From: Olleya sp. YS
Lineage (GTDB): Bacteria > Bacteroidota > Bacteroidia > Flavobacteriales > Flavobacteriaceae
NCBI RefSeq assembly: GCF_029760915.1
Contig: NZ_CP121685.1
Span: 1,028,001 to 1,092,000 of the forward strand
Direction: 5' to 3'
Length of the DNA stretch: 64,000 bases
Made by a program: the position numbers and the translations under genes. Under the pieces are notes generated by a model that was not told the origin of the DNA, made no database searches, and saw only the letters and a list, made by a program, of their open reading frames with translations. Below are positions 19,346 through 27,455 of this stretch, one piece after another; the first letter of the stretch is position 1; each line of letters opens with the position of its first letter.

Positions 19346-19684
19346 TTATTCTAGATTAAATTTAGGGTTCATAAAAGTTTCCATAGTTTTGATATAGCCC
19401 TTAAGCTCTTCTAACTTACTTACCGTTTCTTTATTTCCTTTGTCAGTCAATTTATAATATTTGCGTAATCGGTTATCTACTTTTTTAACCTCAACATCCA
19501 ATAACCCATCTGCTTCTAATTTGTGTAACGCTGGATATAAAGCACCTTCGGTAATGTTAAGTTCTCCCTTGGTAATAGTTTTTACCTTTTGTGTCATTTC
19601 GTAACCATACATTTTATCACTTTCATTTAAAAGCTTTAAAATAATAGTCGTTAAGCTACCTTTATATAATTTTGAATTCGCCAT
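19346..19684 (-). CDS. PadR family transcriptional regulator
   Basis: The protein has 112 residues from the start chosen here (ATG 19684). PadR proteins are winged-helix repressors of nearby transport or stress genes. The signature YGYEMTQKV, then ITEGALYPALHKLEADGLL, is present, followed by the wing (VDNRLRKYYKLTDKG) and a short dimerisation helix. The frame opens ten codons earlier at ATG 19714, but a -7 promoter element at 19696-19689 lies inside that stretch and the family consensus begins near NSKLYKGSL, so the shorter form is preferred. The mRNA would then have almost no leader. It probably controls the downstream ABC genes. Confidence 0.88.
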   Translation of the reverse strand: MANSKLYKGSLTTIILKLLNESDKMYGYEMTQKVKTITKGELNITEGALYPALHKLEADGLLDVEVKKVDNRLRKYYKLTDKGNKETVSKLEELKGYIKTMETFMNPKFNLE

Positions 19685-19688
19685 AAGA

Positions 19689-19696
19689 CAAATATA
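19689..19696 (-). promoter_or_regulatory. -7 promoter element for the PadR/ABC unit
   Basis: The minus strand reads TATATTTG, an exact match to TAnnTTTG. It ends 4 bases before the base preceding ATG 19684, so the transcript would start at or next to the start codon. No obvious -33 TTG is seen. Confidence 0.55.
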
Positions 19697-19793
19697 CATA
19701 ATTTTCTTATGCATAAAAGTCTTAGGTATTAATTTTTTTATAAACTGAAGGCAAAGTGTAATAGCTTCATTATTTTTACAAAAAAATAGATTT

Positions 19794-20843
19794 ATGTCTC
19801 AATTTCACACTCTAACTATATCTAACATTCATCGCGAAACTGATAAATGTGTCACATTGACTTTTAAAGTCCCAGAGCATTTAAAAAACGATTACAACTT
19901 TAAAGCTGGGCAATATATTACACTAAAAACTAATATAAATAGTCAAGAGGTTAGACGTGATTATTCGTTATGTTCTTCACCATCAAGCGGTAAATTAATC
20001 GTTGCAGTTAAAGAAGTTGAAAATGGAACTTTTTCAAAACACGCTAACCATAATCTAAAAGAAGGAGATACTTTAGACGTTGCAAAACCACAAGGTCGTT
20101 TTGTTTTTGAGCCTAAAAATGATGTCTCCAGAACCATTGCTGCATTTGCTGCAGGTAGTGGTATTACTCCTATTTTAAGCATCATTAAAACTGTTTTGGA
20201 TGAAGAACCTAACAGCAATTTTGTGTTAGTTTACGGTAACAAAACCCTTAGGGACACCATTTTTTTAAACCAATTATTAGAGCTTCAACATCAATTTAAA
20301 GACCGACTTCATATTCAATTTTTATATAGTCAATCTCAAGAGGACAATGCCTTATTTGGTCGCATTGAAAAAAGTACTGTTAATCTTATAGTTAAAAACA
20401 GATATAAAGATGTAACCATTGATGCCTTTTATCTTTGTGGTCCAGAAGCAATGATTAATACAGTAAAAGAGGTGTTACTTGAAAATAACATAGATGAAAA
20501 TAATATTTATTTTGAATTATTTACAACTTCTACACACGCAGCAACTGTAAACGTCGCTGATGGTGAAACAGAAATTACAATAACAGTTGACGACGAGACA
20601 GAAACCTTTACCATGTCTCAAAAACAAACTGTTTTAGAAGCTGCATTAAAACAAGATTTAGACGCACCATATTCTTGTCAAGGTGGTGTTTGTAGTAGTT
20701 GTATTGCAAGAATTACCGACGGGAAAGCCCTTATGAGGCAAAACAACATACTTACAGACTCAGAAGTCGCAGAAGGCTTAGTGTTAACCTGTCAAGCTCA
20801 ACCAATTACACCAACAATAGTCGTTGATTATGACGATGTTTAA
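19794..20843 (+). CDS. PaaE-like ferredoxin/flavodoxin-NADP reductase with C-terminal 2Fe-2S domain
   Basis: The protein has 349 residues and three domains. The FAD-binding barrel carries RRDYSLCSSP (54-63). The NAD(P)-binding domain carries AAGSGITPILS (119-129) and YLCGPEAM (213-220). The C-terminal plant-type 2Fe-2S ferredoxin domain has Cys295, Cys300, Cys303 and Cys333. This is the layout of PaaE, the reductase that feeds electrons to phenylacetyl-CoA epoxidase, and of other oxygenase reductases. No oxygenase or other paa gene is within the window, so the electron acceptor is unknown. It stands alone, divergent from padR. Confidence 0.88.
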   Translation: MSQFHTLTISNIHRETDKCVTLTFKVPEHLKNDYNFKAGQYITLKTNINSQEVRRDYSLCSSPSSGKLIVAVKEVENGTFSKHANHNLKEGDTLDVAKPQGRFVFEPKNDVSRTIAAFAAGSGITPILSIIKTVLDEEPNSNFVLVYGNKTLRDTIFLNQLLELQHQFKDRLHIQFLYSQSQEDNALFGRIEKSTVNLIVKNRYKDVTIDAFYLCGPEAMINTVKEVLLENNIDENNIYFELFTTSTHAATVNVADGETEITITVDDETETFTMSQKQTVLEAALKQDLDAPYSCQGGVCSSCIARITDGKALMRQNNILTDSEVAEGLVLTCQAQPITPTIVVDYDDV

Positions 20844-21015
20844 TTAATCTTATTTCATTTCAACGAAATTATTTGCATTTTGTCGAAAGAGTTGATAAAA
20901 ATTACTTTATTTTAAAGTATAAGTGATTTAAAAATTAAATTCGTAATAGATTATAACGCTAAAAATTTGTTAGTTTAAGGGATAATATTAATATATTATA
21001 TTAGTTGTTAAAATC

Positions 21016-21044
21016 AAAAAGCCTCACAGATGTGAGGCTTTTTT
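21016..21044. terminator. Bidirectional rho-independent terminator
   Basis: GCCTCACA (21021-21028) and TGTGAGGC (21031-21038) form a GC-rich stem, flanked by A5 on the left and T6 on the right. It can stop transcription from the PaaE-like gene on the plus strand and from the GT9 gene on the minus strand, whose stop codon (21043-21045) touches the T-run. The 170 bases before it hold no gene. Confidence 0.85.
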
Positions 21045-22068
21045 AGTTTGTTAACATAGCTTTTATTTTATCAACTATTACGTTAGGCTTTATGCTACCA
21101 GCAATATCTTTATAATGTTCTGGATATGCATTACCATAGACAGATGTAGGTGTTTTATCATACACTTTTCTGTTTGGTACTAAGTGGTATGATTCTGGTT
21201 GGTTAAATGCTCCGAAACCAGCATAAGGATGTGTCACTCCCCAAATGGTTAACACTCTTAAACCAAGCATAGCAGCAATGTGAGCGTTACCAGAATCCAT
21301 TGACACCATTATATCTAGATTAGATATTATATCCAACTCTTGCTTTAAATCAAACTGTCCTGCTATATTAATAACATTTTTGTTTGATAATGTTAAAGCA
21401 TCTAATTGTTCTTTTTCGGTTTGACCACCAAATAAAAAAATAGTGTAATCTTCTTTTAAATTATTAATGACCTCTTTTAATAAGTGTAAAGGGTACATTT
21501 TAGATGGGTATTGTGCAAAAGGAGCAATTCCAATCCACTGTCTTTTATTAAGAATATCCACTTTAGATAAAATGGGCTCTGGTATACTTTTTTTTTCTGG
21601 AAACGTTGGATTTTGTAATTCTATTTTTAGCCCTAAAGTCTCGAAAACATCAGCATATCTTTGGTGTGTGCTTTTTAAAGATTTAAAAACTTCACCTTTA
21701 ATTAATGCTCTTTTTTCTGTACGACCCTTATCAATTTGTTTAAAGGGTTTCTCTAATAAAAAAACTTTTAAAATTTTAGTTCTTAACACATTATGCAAAT
21801 CTGCGACTGCATCAATATCAAGTTGTTTTAGTGTTTTAGATAATTTATATAAACCTAAAACACCTTTGTGCTTATCCTTTAAATCTATAGGAAATACAGT
21901 AACGTTTTCTAAATTTCTAAAAAAAGGCGCGAAAAAAGGACGCGTTAAAACCGTTAACTTAACCTCTGGATATTGTTCTGTTACTGCACGTAACACAGGA
22001 ACCGTCATAGCAACGTCTCCCATTGCAGAGAGACGTATGACTAAGATATGTTTTGGTGTGTTTGTCAA
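21043..22068 (-). CDS. Glycosyltransferase family 9 (heptosyltransferase-like)
   Basis: The protein has 341 residues in two Rossmann halves. The N-terminus HILVIRLSAMGDVAMTVPVL and the later SMDSGNAHIAAMLG are hallmarks of GT9, the ADP-heptose:LPS heptosyltransferase family (GT-B fold). It probably adds a core sugar to lipopolysaccharide; the true donor in Flavobacteriaceae is uncertain. The start codon is TTG at 22068. The DUF4254 gene lies 80 bases upstream on the same strand, a pairing I recall as widely conserved in Bacteroidota. Confidence 0.88.
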   Translation of the reverse strand: MTNTPKHILVIRLSAMGDVAMTVPVLRAVTEQYPEVKLTVLTRPFFAPFFRNLENVTVFPIDLKDKHKGVLGLYKLSKTLKQLDIDAVADLHNVLRTKILKVFLLEKPFKQIDKGRTEKRALIKGEVFKSLKSTHQRYADVFETLGLKIELQNPTFPEKKSIPEPILSKVDILNKRQWIGIAPFAQYPSKMYPLHLLKEVINNLKEDYTIFLFGGQTEKEQLDALTLSNKNVINIAGQFDLKQELDIISNLDIMVSMDSGNAHIAAMLGLRVLTIWGVTHPYAGFGAFNQPESYHLVPNRKVYDKTPTSVYGNAYPEHYKDIAGSIKPNVIVDKIKAMLTN

Positions 22069-22148
22069 TTTTTATTGTCTTTCAATTTATTAATAAATTG
22101 AAAATCCACCTTTCATAAATAGGGAAAGGAAATTCAAAATCAATCAAT

Positions 22149-22757
22149 TTATTTTTGCCCTCTAAGCACAGGATTAAGCTCGTCGTCGTTATACATTTTC
22201 ATTTGCTTATACACTTTCATGTATTTATCTCCTTTTTCAATATCAGATAATAAGGTATCTATTGCTGTACTTAAATCCACACGCTGCTCTAATAAAATAT
22301 CAAGTTTTTTTTGGCAAGCTGCTTTGTGTCCATCTGATGCGTCTTTACGTGTTGCTTCTTCTTCCATATGATACACTTTTAAAGCCAAAATAGATAGTCT
22401 GTCAATTCCCCAAGCTGGACTTTCGGTATTAATAGTTGCATCTGGTTTTGGAGTTACATCTTTATATTTATCTAAAAAATAACTATCAATATACTCTACC
22501 ATATCAGTTCTGTCCTGATTTGAAGCATCAATTTGACGCTTTAATGTTAGCGCTGCAACAGGATCTATTTGTGGGTCACGGATAATATCCTCGTAATGCC
22601 ATTGTACAGTATCTATCCAACATTTTCTGTACAATAGGTGCTCAATTAACTCTGTTTTTTTATCGTAGATATTAGTAAAAGGTTGATCTACTGTATTTAT
22701 AATGTGATATTTTTTTATGACGTCTTGAAAAATTTTATTCGCTTTTGTAGTAAACAT
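22149..22757 (-). CDS. DUF4254 family protein
   Basis: This is a 202-residue soluble, mostly helical protein with no signal peptide. It shows the DUF4254 features of a Trp-rich stretch (IDTVQWHYEDIIRDPQIDP, about 48-66) and WGIDRLSILALKVYHMEEEA (about 116-135). The function is unknown. Conserved linkage to a GT9 glycosyltransferase suggests a role with LPS core synthesis. The start is ATG 22757, and the divergent gene upp begins 114 bases away. Confidence 0.83.
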   Translation of the reverse strand: MFTTKANKIFQDVIKKYHIINTVDQPFTNIYDKKTELIEHLLYRKCWIDTVQWHYEDIIRDPQIDPVAALTLKRQIDASNQDRTDMVEYIDSYFLDKYKDVTPKPDATINTESPAWGIDRLSILALKVYHMEEEATRKDASDGHKAACQKKLDILLEQRVDLSTAIDTLLSDIEKGDKYMKVYKQMKMYNDDELNPVLRGQK

Positions 22758-22870
22758 AGTGTGATTTTTAAGAGTGTAAAATTACATAATTTATAATGAA
22801 TTTTTGTTAGCTATATTTTAACCTTTTAAATATTAGAGTAACTTTACTAAATAAAGAACTTTTTAAAATC

Positions 22871-23530
22871 ATGCAAATTCATAATTTATCAGAAAATAAT
22901 TCGATTTTAAATCAATTTATTGCAGAATTAAGAGACGTTTCTATACAAAAAGACCGAATGCGTTTTAGACGAAATATTGAACGTATAGGAGAAATTTTAG
23001 GTTACGAAATGAGCAAATCATTGACCTACAAAACTAAATCTATTACCACACCATTAGATACAATAGAAAGCCTTTTGCCTAAAAATGATGTTGTACTATG
23101 CTCTGTGTTAAGAGCTGGAGTGCCTTTACATAATGGGCTACTTAATTATTTTGATCAAGCTGAAAATGCTTTTATCTCTGCCTACAGACACCATTTAGAA
23201 AACCCTGAAACTTTTGAAATTGTAGTTGAATATTTAGCTTGTCCAGATTTAACAGGTAAAACCTTAATATTGGCTGATCCAATGTTAGCAACTGGACAAT
23301 CTTTAGTAGCAACTTATAAAGCATTACAACCTTTTGGAATACCAAAGAACATACATATTATGGCTGTTATTGGTGCGGAAGCTGGTGTGGATTATTTGAA
23401 AAATAATCTACCTAATGAAGCGTCATTATGGATAGCAGCAATAGACAAAACATTAGATAGCAAAGGGTATATCGTTCCTGGTTTAGGTGACGCAGGTGAT
23501 TTAGCGTTTGGAGAAAAACTACAACACTAA
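22871..23530 (+). CDS. upp: Uracil phosphoribosyltransferase
   Basis: The enzyme makes UMP from uracil and PRPP in pyrimidine salvage. The protein has 219 residues. The PRPP-binding loop LILADPMLATGQS (about 132-144), CSVLRAGVPL, and the C-terminal uracil-binding GLGDAGDLAFG are present. The 3' end overlaps the convergent membrane-protein gene by 12 bases. In front, TAACTTTA (22839-22846) resembles a -7 element but is not an exact match. Confidence 0.95.
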   Translation: MQIHNLSENNSILNQFIAELRDVSIQKDRMRFRRNIERIGEILGYEMSKSLTYKTKSITTPLDTIESLLPKNDVVLCSVLRAGVPLHNGLLNYFDQAENAFISAYRHHLENPETFEIVVEYLACPDLTGKTLILADPMLATGQSLVATYKALQPFGIPKNIHIMAVIGAEAGVDYLKNNLPNEASLWIAAIDKTLDSKGYIVPGLGDAGDLAFGEKLQH

Positions 23531-24442
23531 TAATACTATTGGAATAAAAGCTAGCAAGCCTAAAAACACTTCTTTAAACCATTTTTCTTCAATGGTTTCA
23601 ATATAATTAATAATGATGACTGCTAATGGAGCAAATAGAAATAAAAATTCGCTGCCATTTTTTTTAGGTGCAAATAGTACAATAATAGATGCTAAAGTAC
23701 AGGCTATAAAAAGAATTTTGTAGGATGGTCTGTAGCTTCTCATTTTCTTTTTAATATCTTTTAAATAAAATAAAGAAGACCAAAGCCCAAACGACAATAA
23801 CATTGTTATTACGATTATAAACTGTAAAGAATTATAATTACTAATATCTAAGTTAATAGTTGGGTCAATATGTAATGCCACAAAATAATCATCATACACA
23901 ATTACTGAATAACTTATAGCTAAAATTGAAGTGGTTGCTAAACCAATACATGGAACTAAATAGTATTTTGGATTTGTTTCAGAAAACAACAATAAAGCAA
24001 TAAAAACTAAAGGTAAAAATAAGATTGCCCAGAAATAAAATAGTGAAGCTATCCCTATTAAAAACCCACTGTCAAATAATTTTTTAATAATTTCTTTTTT
24101 TGACCTAATGCTAATAATTCGTCTTAATGCTAACAATACAAAACAGTTAGAAACCACAATTTTATAATCTAAAAATACTTGAGGAATAGCTAGAATAAAT
24201 AATGCAAACACCAATATTTCATAATTGTTTTGTTGTGACAGAAAGTTTTTAGTGACAATAAAATTTAAAATTAAAATCGATAAAAAAACAATTAAAAAAA
24301 CACCAATATTTTGTAATACACTTACACTATTATCCATGATGTCAGGATATTTAATATACAACATGACGTAGGCAATTAATGTAATACTAAAAACAATTAA
24401 AAAATTAATTGGCTTGGATTTACTAAAAATAGTTGTAATCAT
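23519..24442 (-). CDS. Multi-pass membrane protein, DUF6427-like
   Basis: The protein has 307 residues with about eight hydrophobic helices and short loops. No catalytic motif was recognised. I believe it is DUF6427, a flavobacterial family usually next to upp, but this rests on memory and gene context. It converges on upp with overlapping 3' ends. Its start codon lies between the -33 and -7 elements of the divergent gene at 24481, so the two promoters may interfere. Glycan-polymerase-like proteins have similar topology, but nothing specific supports that. Confidence 0.7.
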   Translation of the reverse strand: MITTIFSKSKPINFLIVFSITLIAYVMLYIKYPDIMDNSVSVLQNIGVFLIVFLSILILNFIVTKNFLSQQNNYEILVFALFILAIPQVFLDYKIVVSNCFVLLALRRIISIRSKKEIIKKLFDSGFLIGIASLFYFWAILFLPLVFIALLLFSETNPKYYLVPCIGLATTSILAISYSVIVYDDYFVALHIDPTINLDISNYNSLQFIIVITMLLSFGLWSSLFYLKDIKKKMRSYRPSYKILFIACTLASIIVLFAPKKNGSEFLFLFAPLAVIIINYIETIEEKWFKEVFLGLLAFIPIVLLVL

Positions 24443-24462
24443 TAACTCTTTTTGTATTTTTG
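24433..24462 (+). promoter_or_regulatory. Bacteroidota-type promoter for the small membrane protein gene
   Basis: TTG (24433-24435), 19 bases, then TATTTTTG (24455-24462). This fits the -33 TTG / -7 TAnnTTTG pattern with the preferred spacing, and it ends 18 bases before ATG 24481. It overlaps the start codon of the opposite gene. Confidence 0.7.
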
Positions 24463-24480
24463 TGCTATAAATATACTACT

Positions 24481-24708
24481 ATGAAAGATTTCTTTTACGC
24501 TATACAAGACTTATTTGTAAATATATTATTTGCACCATATGATGCTTTAAGAGCATTAGAACTGGAAAACTGGTGGGCTGCAAATTTTATGACATGGGTT
24601 TTTGCTATTATAGGTTTAGTAGCCTTTACTTATTGGATGTTACAATTAAAATCTTTTGCTGATAATAATGAAGAAGATAAGAGTATTTCTTCTCATTCTT
24701 ATCTGTAG
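24481..24708 (+). CDS. Small membrane protein, DUF6341-like
   Basis: The protein has 75 residues from ATG 24481; the longer frame from 24460 would include promoter sequence. It has an amphipathic N-terminal half (FFYAIQDLFVNILFAPYDALRALE), one clear membrane helix (about 34-56, WWAANFMTWVFAIIGLVAF), and an acidic tail. I recall it as the DUF6341 family, restricted to Flavobacteriia. Function unknown. It converges with purD, leaving only 3 bases between the stops. Confidence 0.75.
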   Translation: MKDFFYAIQDLFVNILFAPYDALRALELENWWAANFMTWVFAIIGLVAFTYWMLQLKSFADNNEEDKSISSHSYL

Positions 24709-24711
24709 AGG

Positions 24712-25983
24712 TTAAAGGTCAAAACCTATATCCTTACGATAATTCATCTTATCAAAATGTAGTTTTTCTATATTTTGGTAAGATTTTTTTATGGCTTCTT
24801 TGTACGTTTCTCCATAGCTTGTAATTGCCATAACACGACCCCCAGAAGTAACTATATTACCATCTTTTTCTTGTGCTCCTGCATGAAACACTATTGAATC
24901 TTCTATAGTTTCAATGCCAGTAATTACTTTACCTTTTTCATATGCTTCAGGATAACCACCAGATACTAGCATAACTGTTGTTGCTGCACGTTGATCAATT
25001 TCAATATCAATTTTGTCTAAGGTTTGATTGGCTACTGCTGCAAACACCTCAACCAAATCGTTTTTTAATCTTGGTAAGACAACTTCGGTTTCAGGATCAC
25101 CTAAACGGACGTTATACTCTATAACTTTTGGGTCATCACTTACTTTAATTAAACCAATAAACACAAATCCTTTGTAGGGTAAATTATCTTTTTGTAAACC
25201 AGCAACAGTTGGTTTTACAATTCGCTCTTCTACTTTATTTAAAAAGGCTTCATCAGCAAAAGGTACTGGAGAGATGGCTCCCATTCCACCTGTATTTAGA
25301 CCTGTATCGCCTTCACCTATTCGCTTATAATCTTTAGCAGTCGGCAAAATCTTATAGTTTTTACCATCGGTTAAAACAAAACAACTCAGTTCTATTCCGT
25401 CTAAAAATTCTTCAATCACTACTTTAGTGCTGGCTTGACCAAACTTAGCATCCACTAACATGCTTTTTAATTCGGCTTTAGCTTCATTTAAATCGTCTAA
25501 AATCACAACTCCTTTTCCTGCTGCTAATCCGTCTGCTTTTAAAACATAAGGTGGATTTAATGTTTCTAAAAACTCATAACCTTTATCTACTGTTTGGGCA
25601 TCAAAACTTTGGTAAGCTGCTGTTGGAATATTGTGTCTAAACAAAAACTGTTTTGCAAATTCTTTACTACCTTCTAAGGTTGCTGCAGCTTGTTGTGGGC
25701 CAATAACAGCCACGTTTTTTAGCGCTTCGTCTGCTAAGAAAAAATCATGCACACCATGTACTAAAGGGTCTTCTGGACCAACTACAACCATAGTGATGTT
25801 ATTGTTTAAAACCACCTCTTTAATGGCTTTAAAATCGGTTACACTTATTGGTACATTGTTAGCAATTTGAGCGGTTCCTGAATTACCAGGAGCAACAAAA
25901 AGTGAGCTACATTTTGGGCTTTGTTTTAGTTTCCAAGCTATAGTGTGTTCTCTTCCTCCAGAACCTAATATTAAGATATTCAT
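24712..25983 (-). CDS. purD: Phosphoribosylamine-glycine ligase (GAR synthetase)
   Basis: The enzyme joins glycine to phosphoribosylamine with ATP, step two of purine synthesis. ATG 25983 gives 424 residues starting NILILGSGGREHTIAWKL, the classic PurD N-terminus; 41 extra codons upstream are ignored because they encode nonsense and cover the promoter. ATP-grasp features include LKADGLAAGKGVVI, EEFLDGIELS, GGMGAISP and NVRLGDPETEVVLPRL. It is a single-gene unit with its own -7 element at 26009-26002 and a leader of about 15 bases. Confidence 0.97.
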   Translation of the reverse strand: MNILILGSGGREHTIAWKLKQSPKCSSLFVAPGNSGTAQIANNVPISVTDFKAIKEVVLNNNITMVVVGPEDPLVHGVHDFFLADEALKNVAVIGPQQAAATLEGSKEFAKQFLFRHNIPTAAYQSFDAQTVDKGYEFLETLNPPYVLKADGLAAGKGVVILDDLNEAKAELKSMLVDAKFGQASTKVVIEEFLDGIELSCFVLTDGKNYKILPTAKDYKRIGEGDTGLNTGGMGAISPVPFADEAFLNKVEERIVKPTVAGLQKDNLPYKGFVFIGLIKVSDDPKVIEYNVRLGDPETEVVLPRLKNDLVEVFAAVANQTLDKIDIEIDQRAATTVMLVSGGYPEAYEKGKVITGIETIEDSIVFHAGAQEKDGNIVTSGGRVMAITSYGETYKEAIKKSYQNIEKLHFDKMNYRKDIGFDL

Positions 25984-26001
25984 GCGTTGTAGTTGTTTGC
26001 A

Positions 26002-26009
26002 CAAAAATA
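26002..26009 (-). promoter_or_regulatory. -7 promoter element for purD
   Basis: The minus strand reads TATTTTTG, an exact TAnnTTTG match, 18 bases before ATG 25983. No good -33 TTG was seen. It supports the shorter purD start. Confidence 0.55.
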
Positions 26010-26113
26010 GTCTTTTGAATGAAAAAATGAATGTGATTCTAGTAAAAAACCTGTCATCTATTAAGTTTTTAAAACCAAAATACAGCTTACCAAAAAAAGG
26101 AAGCATTTTTCAT

Positions 26114-26121
26114 TATTTTTG
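26114..26121 (+). promoter_or_regulatory. -7 promoter element for the CapK/PaaK-like gene
   Basis: TATTTTTG on the plus strand, an exact TAnnTTTG match, 26 bases before the TTG start codon at 26148. The -33 region is not obvious. Confidence 0.5.
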
Positions 26122-26147
26122 TATTACTTTCCATAAAATTTTAAAAA

Positions 26148-27455
26148 TTGAAACTATTTGAATGGTCATTGCGCTTAAAAGGCTTTCCTATAAATGAGGC
26201 TAAAAAAACGCTGAATGTAATTGAAAAACTTACTACAGAACAATACAACAACTATTTAAGTAAGCAGTTGTTGGCAATTGTAGACTTTCATTTAAAGCAC
26301 ACTCCGTTTTACAAGTCCTTATGTAAAGGTATTGATACATCTAACTGGAATGATCTTCCTGTATTAAATAAATCTAGTTTACAACAACCTTTAGACAATA
26401 GATTATCAGATAAGTATACCCCAAAAACCATTTATACCAATAAAACTTCGGGATCGTCTGGGACACCTTTTGTTTTTGCTAAAGATAATTTTGCTCATGC
26501 TATGACATGGGTTACGTTTATGCAACGTTATGGCTGGTTTAATATTGATTTAAACACGTCTAAGCAGGCACGATTTTATGGTATTCCGTTAGATACAAAA
26601 GAGTATTATAAAGAACGTTTTAAAGATTGGTTGGGTAACAGATATCGCTTTTCGGTTTTTGATTTAAGTGATGATGCATTAGAAAAAGTCTTGCGTAAAT
26701 TTAAACGCACTCAATTTAATTATATTAATGGTTATACCAGTGCAATTGTACAATTTGCTAAGTTTTTAGAGCGAAAAAACATCACTTTAAAAACCATATG
26801 TCCTACATTAAATGTATGTATTGTCACTTCAGAAATGTTGTTTGATGATGACAAAAAACTACTAGAACAACAATTTGGAATTCCTATTGTTAACGAATAT
26901 GGCGCAGCAGAATTAGGCTTAATTGCTTTTCAGGATAAACACAATAATTGGTTGGTTAACAGTAACCATTTGTATGTCGAAATTTTGGACGATAACAACA
27001 AACCTGTACCTTATGGACAAACTGGTAAAATAGTAATAACCGATTTATACAACAGAGCACACCCTTTTATACGTTATGAACTTGGTGATTTAGGAAGTCT
27101 ATCCACAAAAAGCACATTACAACATCCTGTTTTAGAGAAGTTAACTGGACGTACTAACGATTTAGTACTATTACCTTCAGGAAAAAAAGCTACTGGATTA
27201 ACTTTTTATTATATAACAAAAACTGTAATGAGCAAAGAAGCCAATGTTAAAGAATTTATTATTGAGCAACTGGAAATTGATACTTTTAGAGTTAGTTATG
27301 TCGCTACTGAAACTTTAACGGAAGCCCAAAAAGAAGCTGTACAACAAGCAGTAAATACTTATTTAGAGCCTAATTTAAAACTATATTTTGAACAAGAAAC
27401 AGTTTTAAATCGTCAAAAAAGCGGGAAGTTGAAACAGTTTACTTCTTATTTGTAG
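26148..27455 (+). CDS. Phenylacetate-CoA ligase/CapK-like adenylate-forming protein
   Basis: The protein has 435 residues with the adenylate-forming P-loop TSGSSGTPF (about 98-106), the motif NEYGAAELGLI (about 250-260), and the C-terminal RPHPF-type turn (NRAHPFIRYELGDLG). The family includes PaaK and also CapK, found at the edges of capsule loci and thought to activate or transfer carboxylic groups onto glycans. Start is TTG 26148, the only candidate before residue 110 in frame, and KLFEWSLRLKGFPI is a typical beginning. It faces the polysaccharide locus and its stop overlaps the GT2 gene by 17 bases. A glycan-modification role is inferred. Confidence 0.82.
   Translation: MKLFEWSLRLKGFPINEAKKTLNVIEKLTTEQYNNYLSKQLLAIVDFHLKHTPFYKSLCKGIDTSNWNDLPVLNKSSLQQPLDNRLSDKYTPKTIYTNKTSGSSGTPFVFAKDNFAHAMTWVTFMQRYGWFNIDLNTSKQARFYGIPLDTKEYYKERFKDWLGNRYRFSVFDLSDDALEKVLRKFKRTQFNYINGYTSAIVQFAKFLERKNITLKTICPTLNVCIVTSEMLFDDDKKLLEQQFGIPIVNEYGAAELGLIAFQDKHNNWLVNSNHLYVEILDDNNKPVPYGQTGKIVITDLYNRAHPFIRYELGDLGSLSTKSTLQHPVLEKLTGRTNDLVLLPSGKKATGLTFYYITKTVMSKEANVKEFIIEQLEIDTFRVSYVATETLTEAQKEAVQQAVNTYLEPNLKLYFEQETVLNRQKSGKLKQFTSYL

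Noticed and set aside
20903-20919. A TACTTTA/TAAAGTA hairpin after the PaaE-like gene
   Set aside because: It is all A/T, short, and has no T-tail. The strong terminator is at 21016-21044.
21467-22093. A 208-codon open frame on the plus strand across the GT9 gene
   Set aside because: It is fully antisense to a clear glycosyltransferase; no promoter or family support.
24675-24704. An AGATAAG/CTTATCT hairpin at the end of the small membrane protein gene
   Set aside because: The loop is long, it lies within coding sequence and no T-run follows, so it is not a terminator.
25984-26106. A 41-residue N-terminal extension of purD
   Set aside because: It is Phe-rich, unlike any PurD, and overlaps the -7 promoter element. 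The family start MNILILGSGG fits ATG 25983.
19794-27455. A phenylacetate degradation cluster formed by the PaaE-like and PaaK-like genes
   Set aside because: The two genes lie over 5 kb apart with unrelated genes between them, and no paaABCD, paaG, paaZ or paaJ is present. The PaaK-like protein borders the glycan locus.
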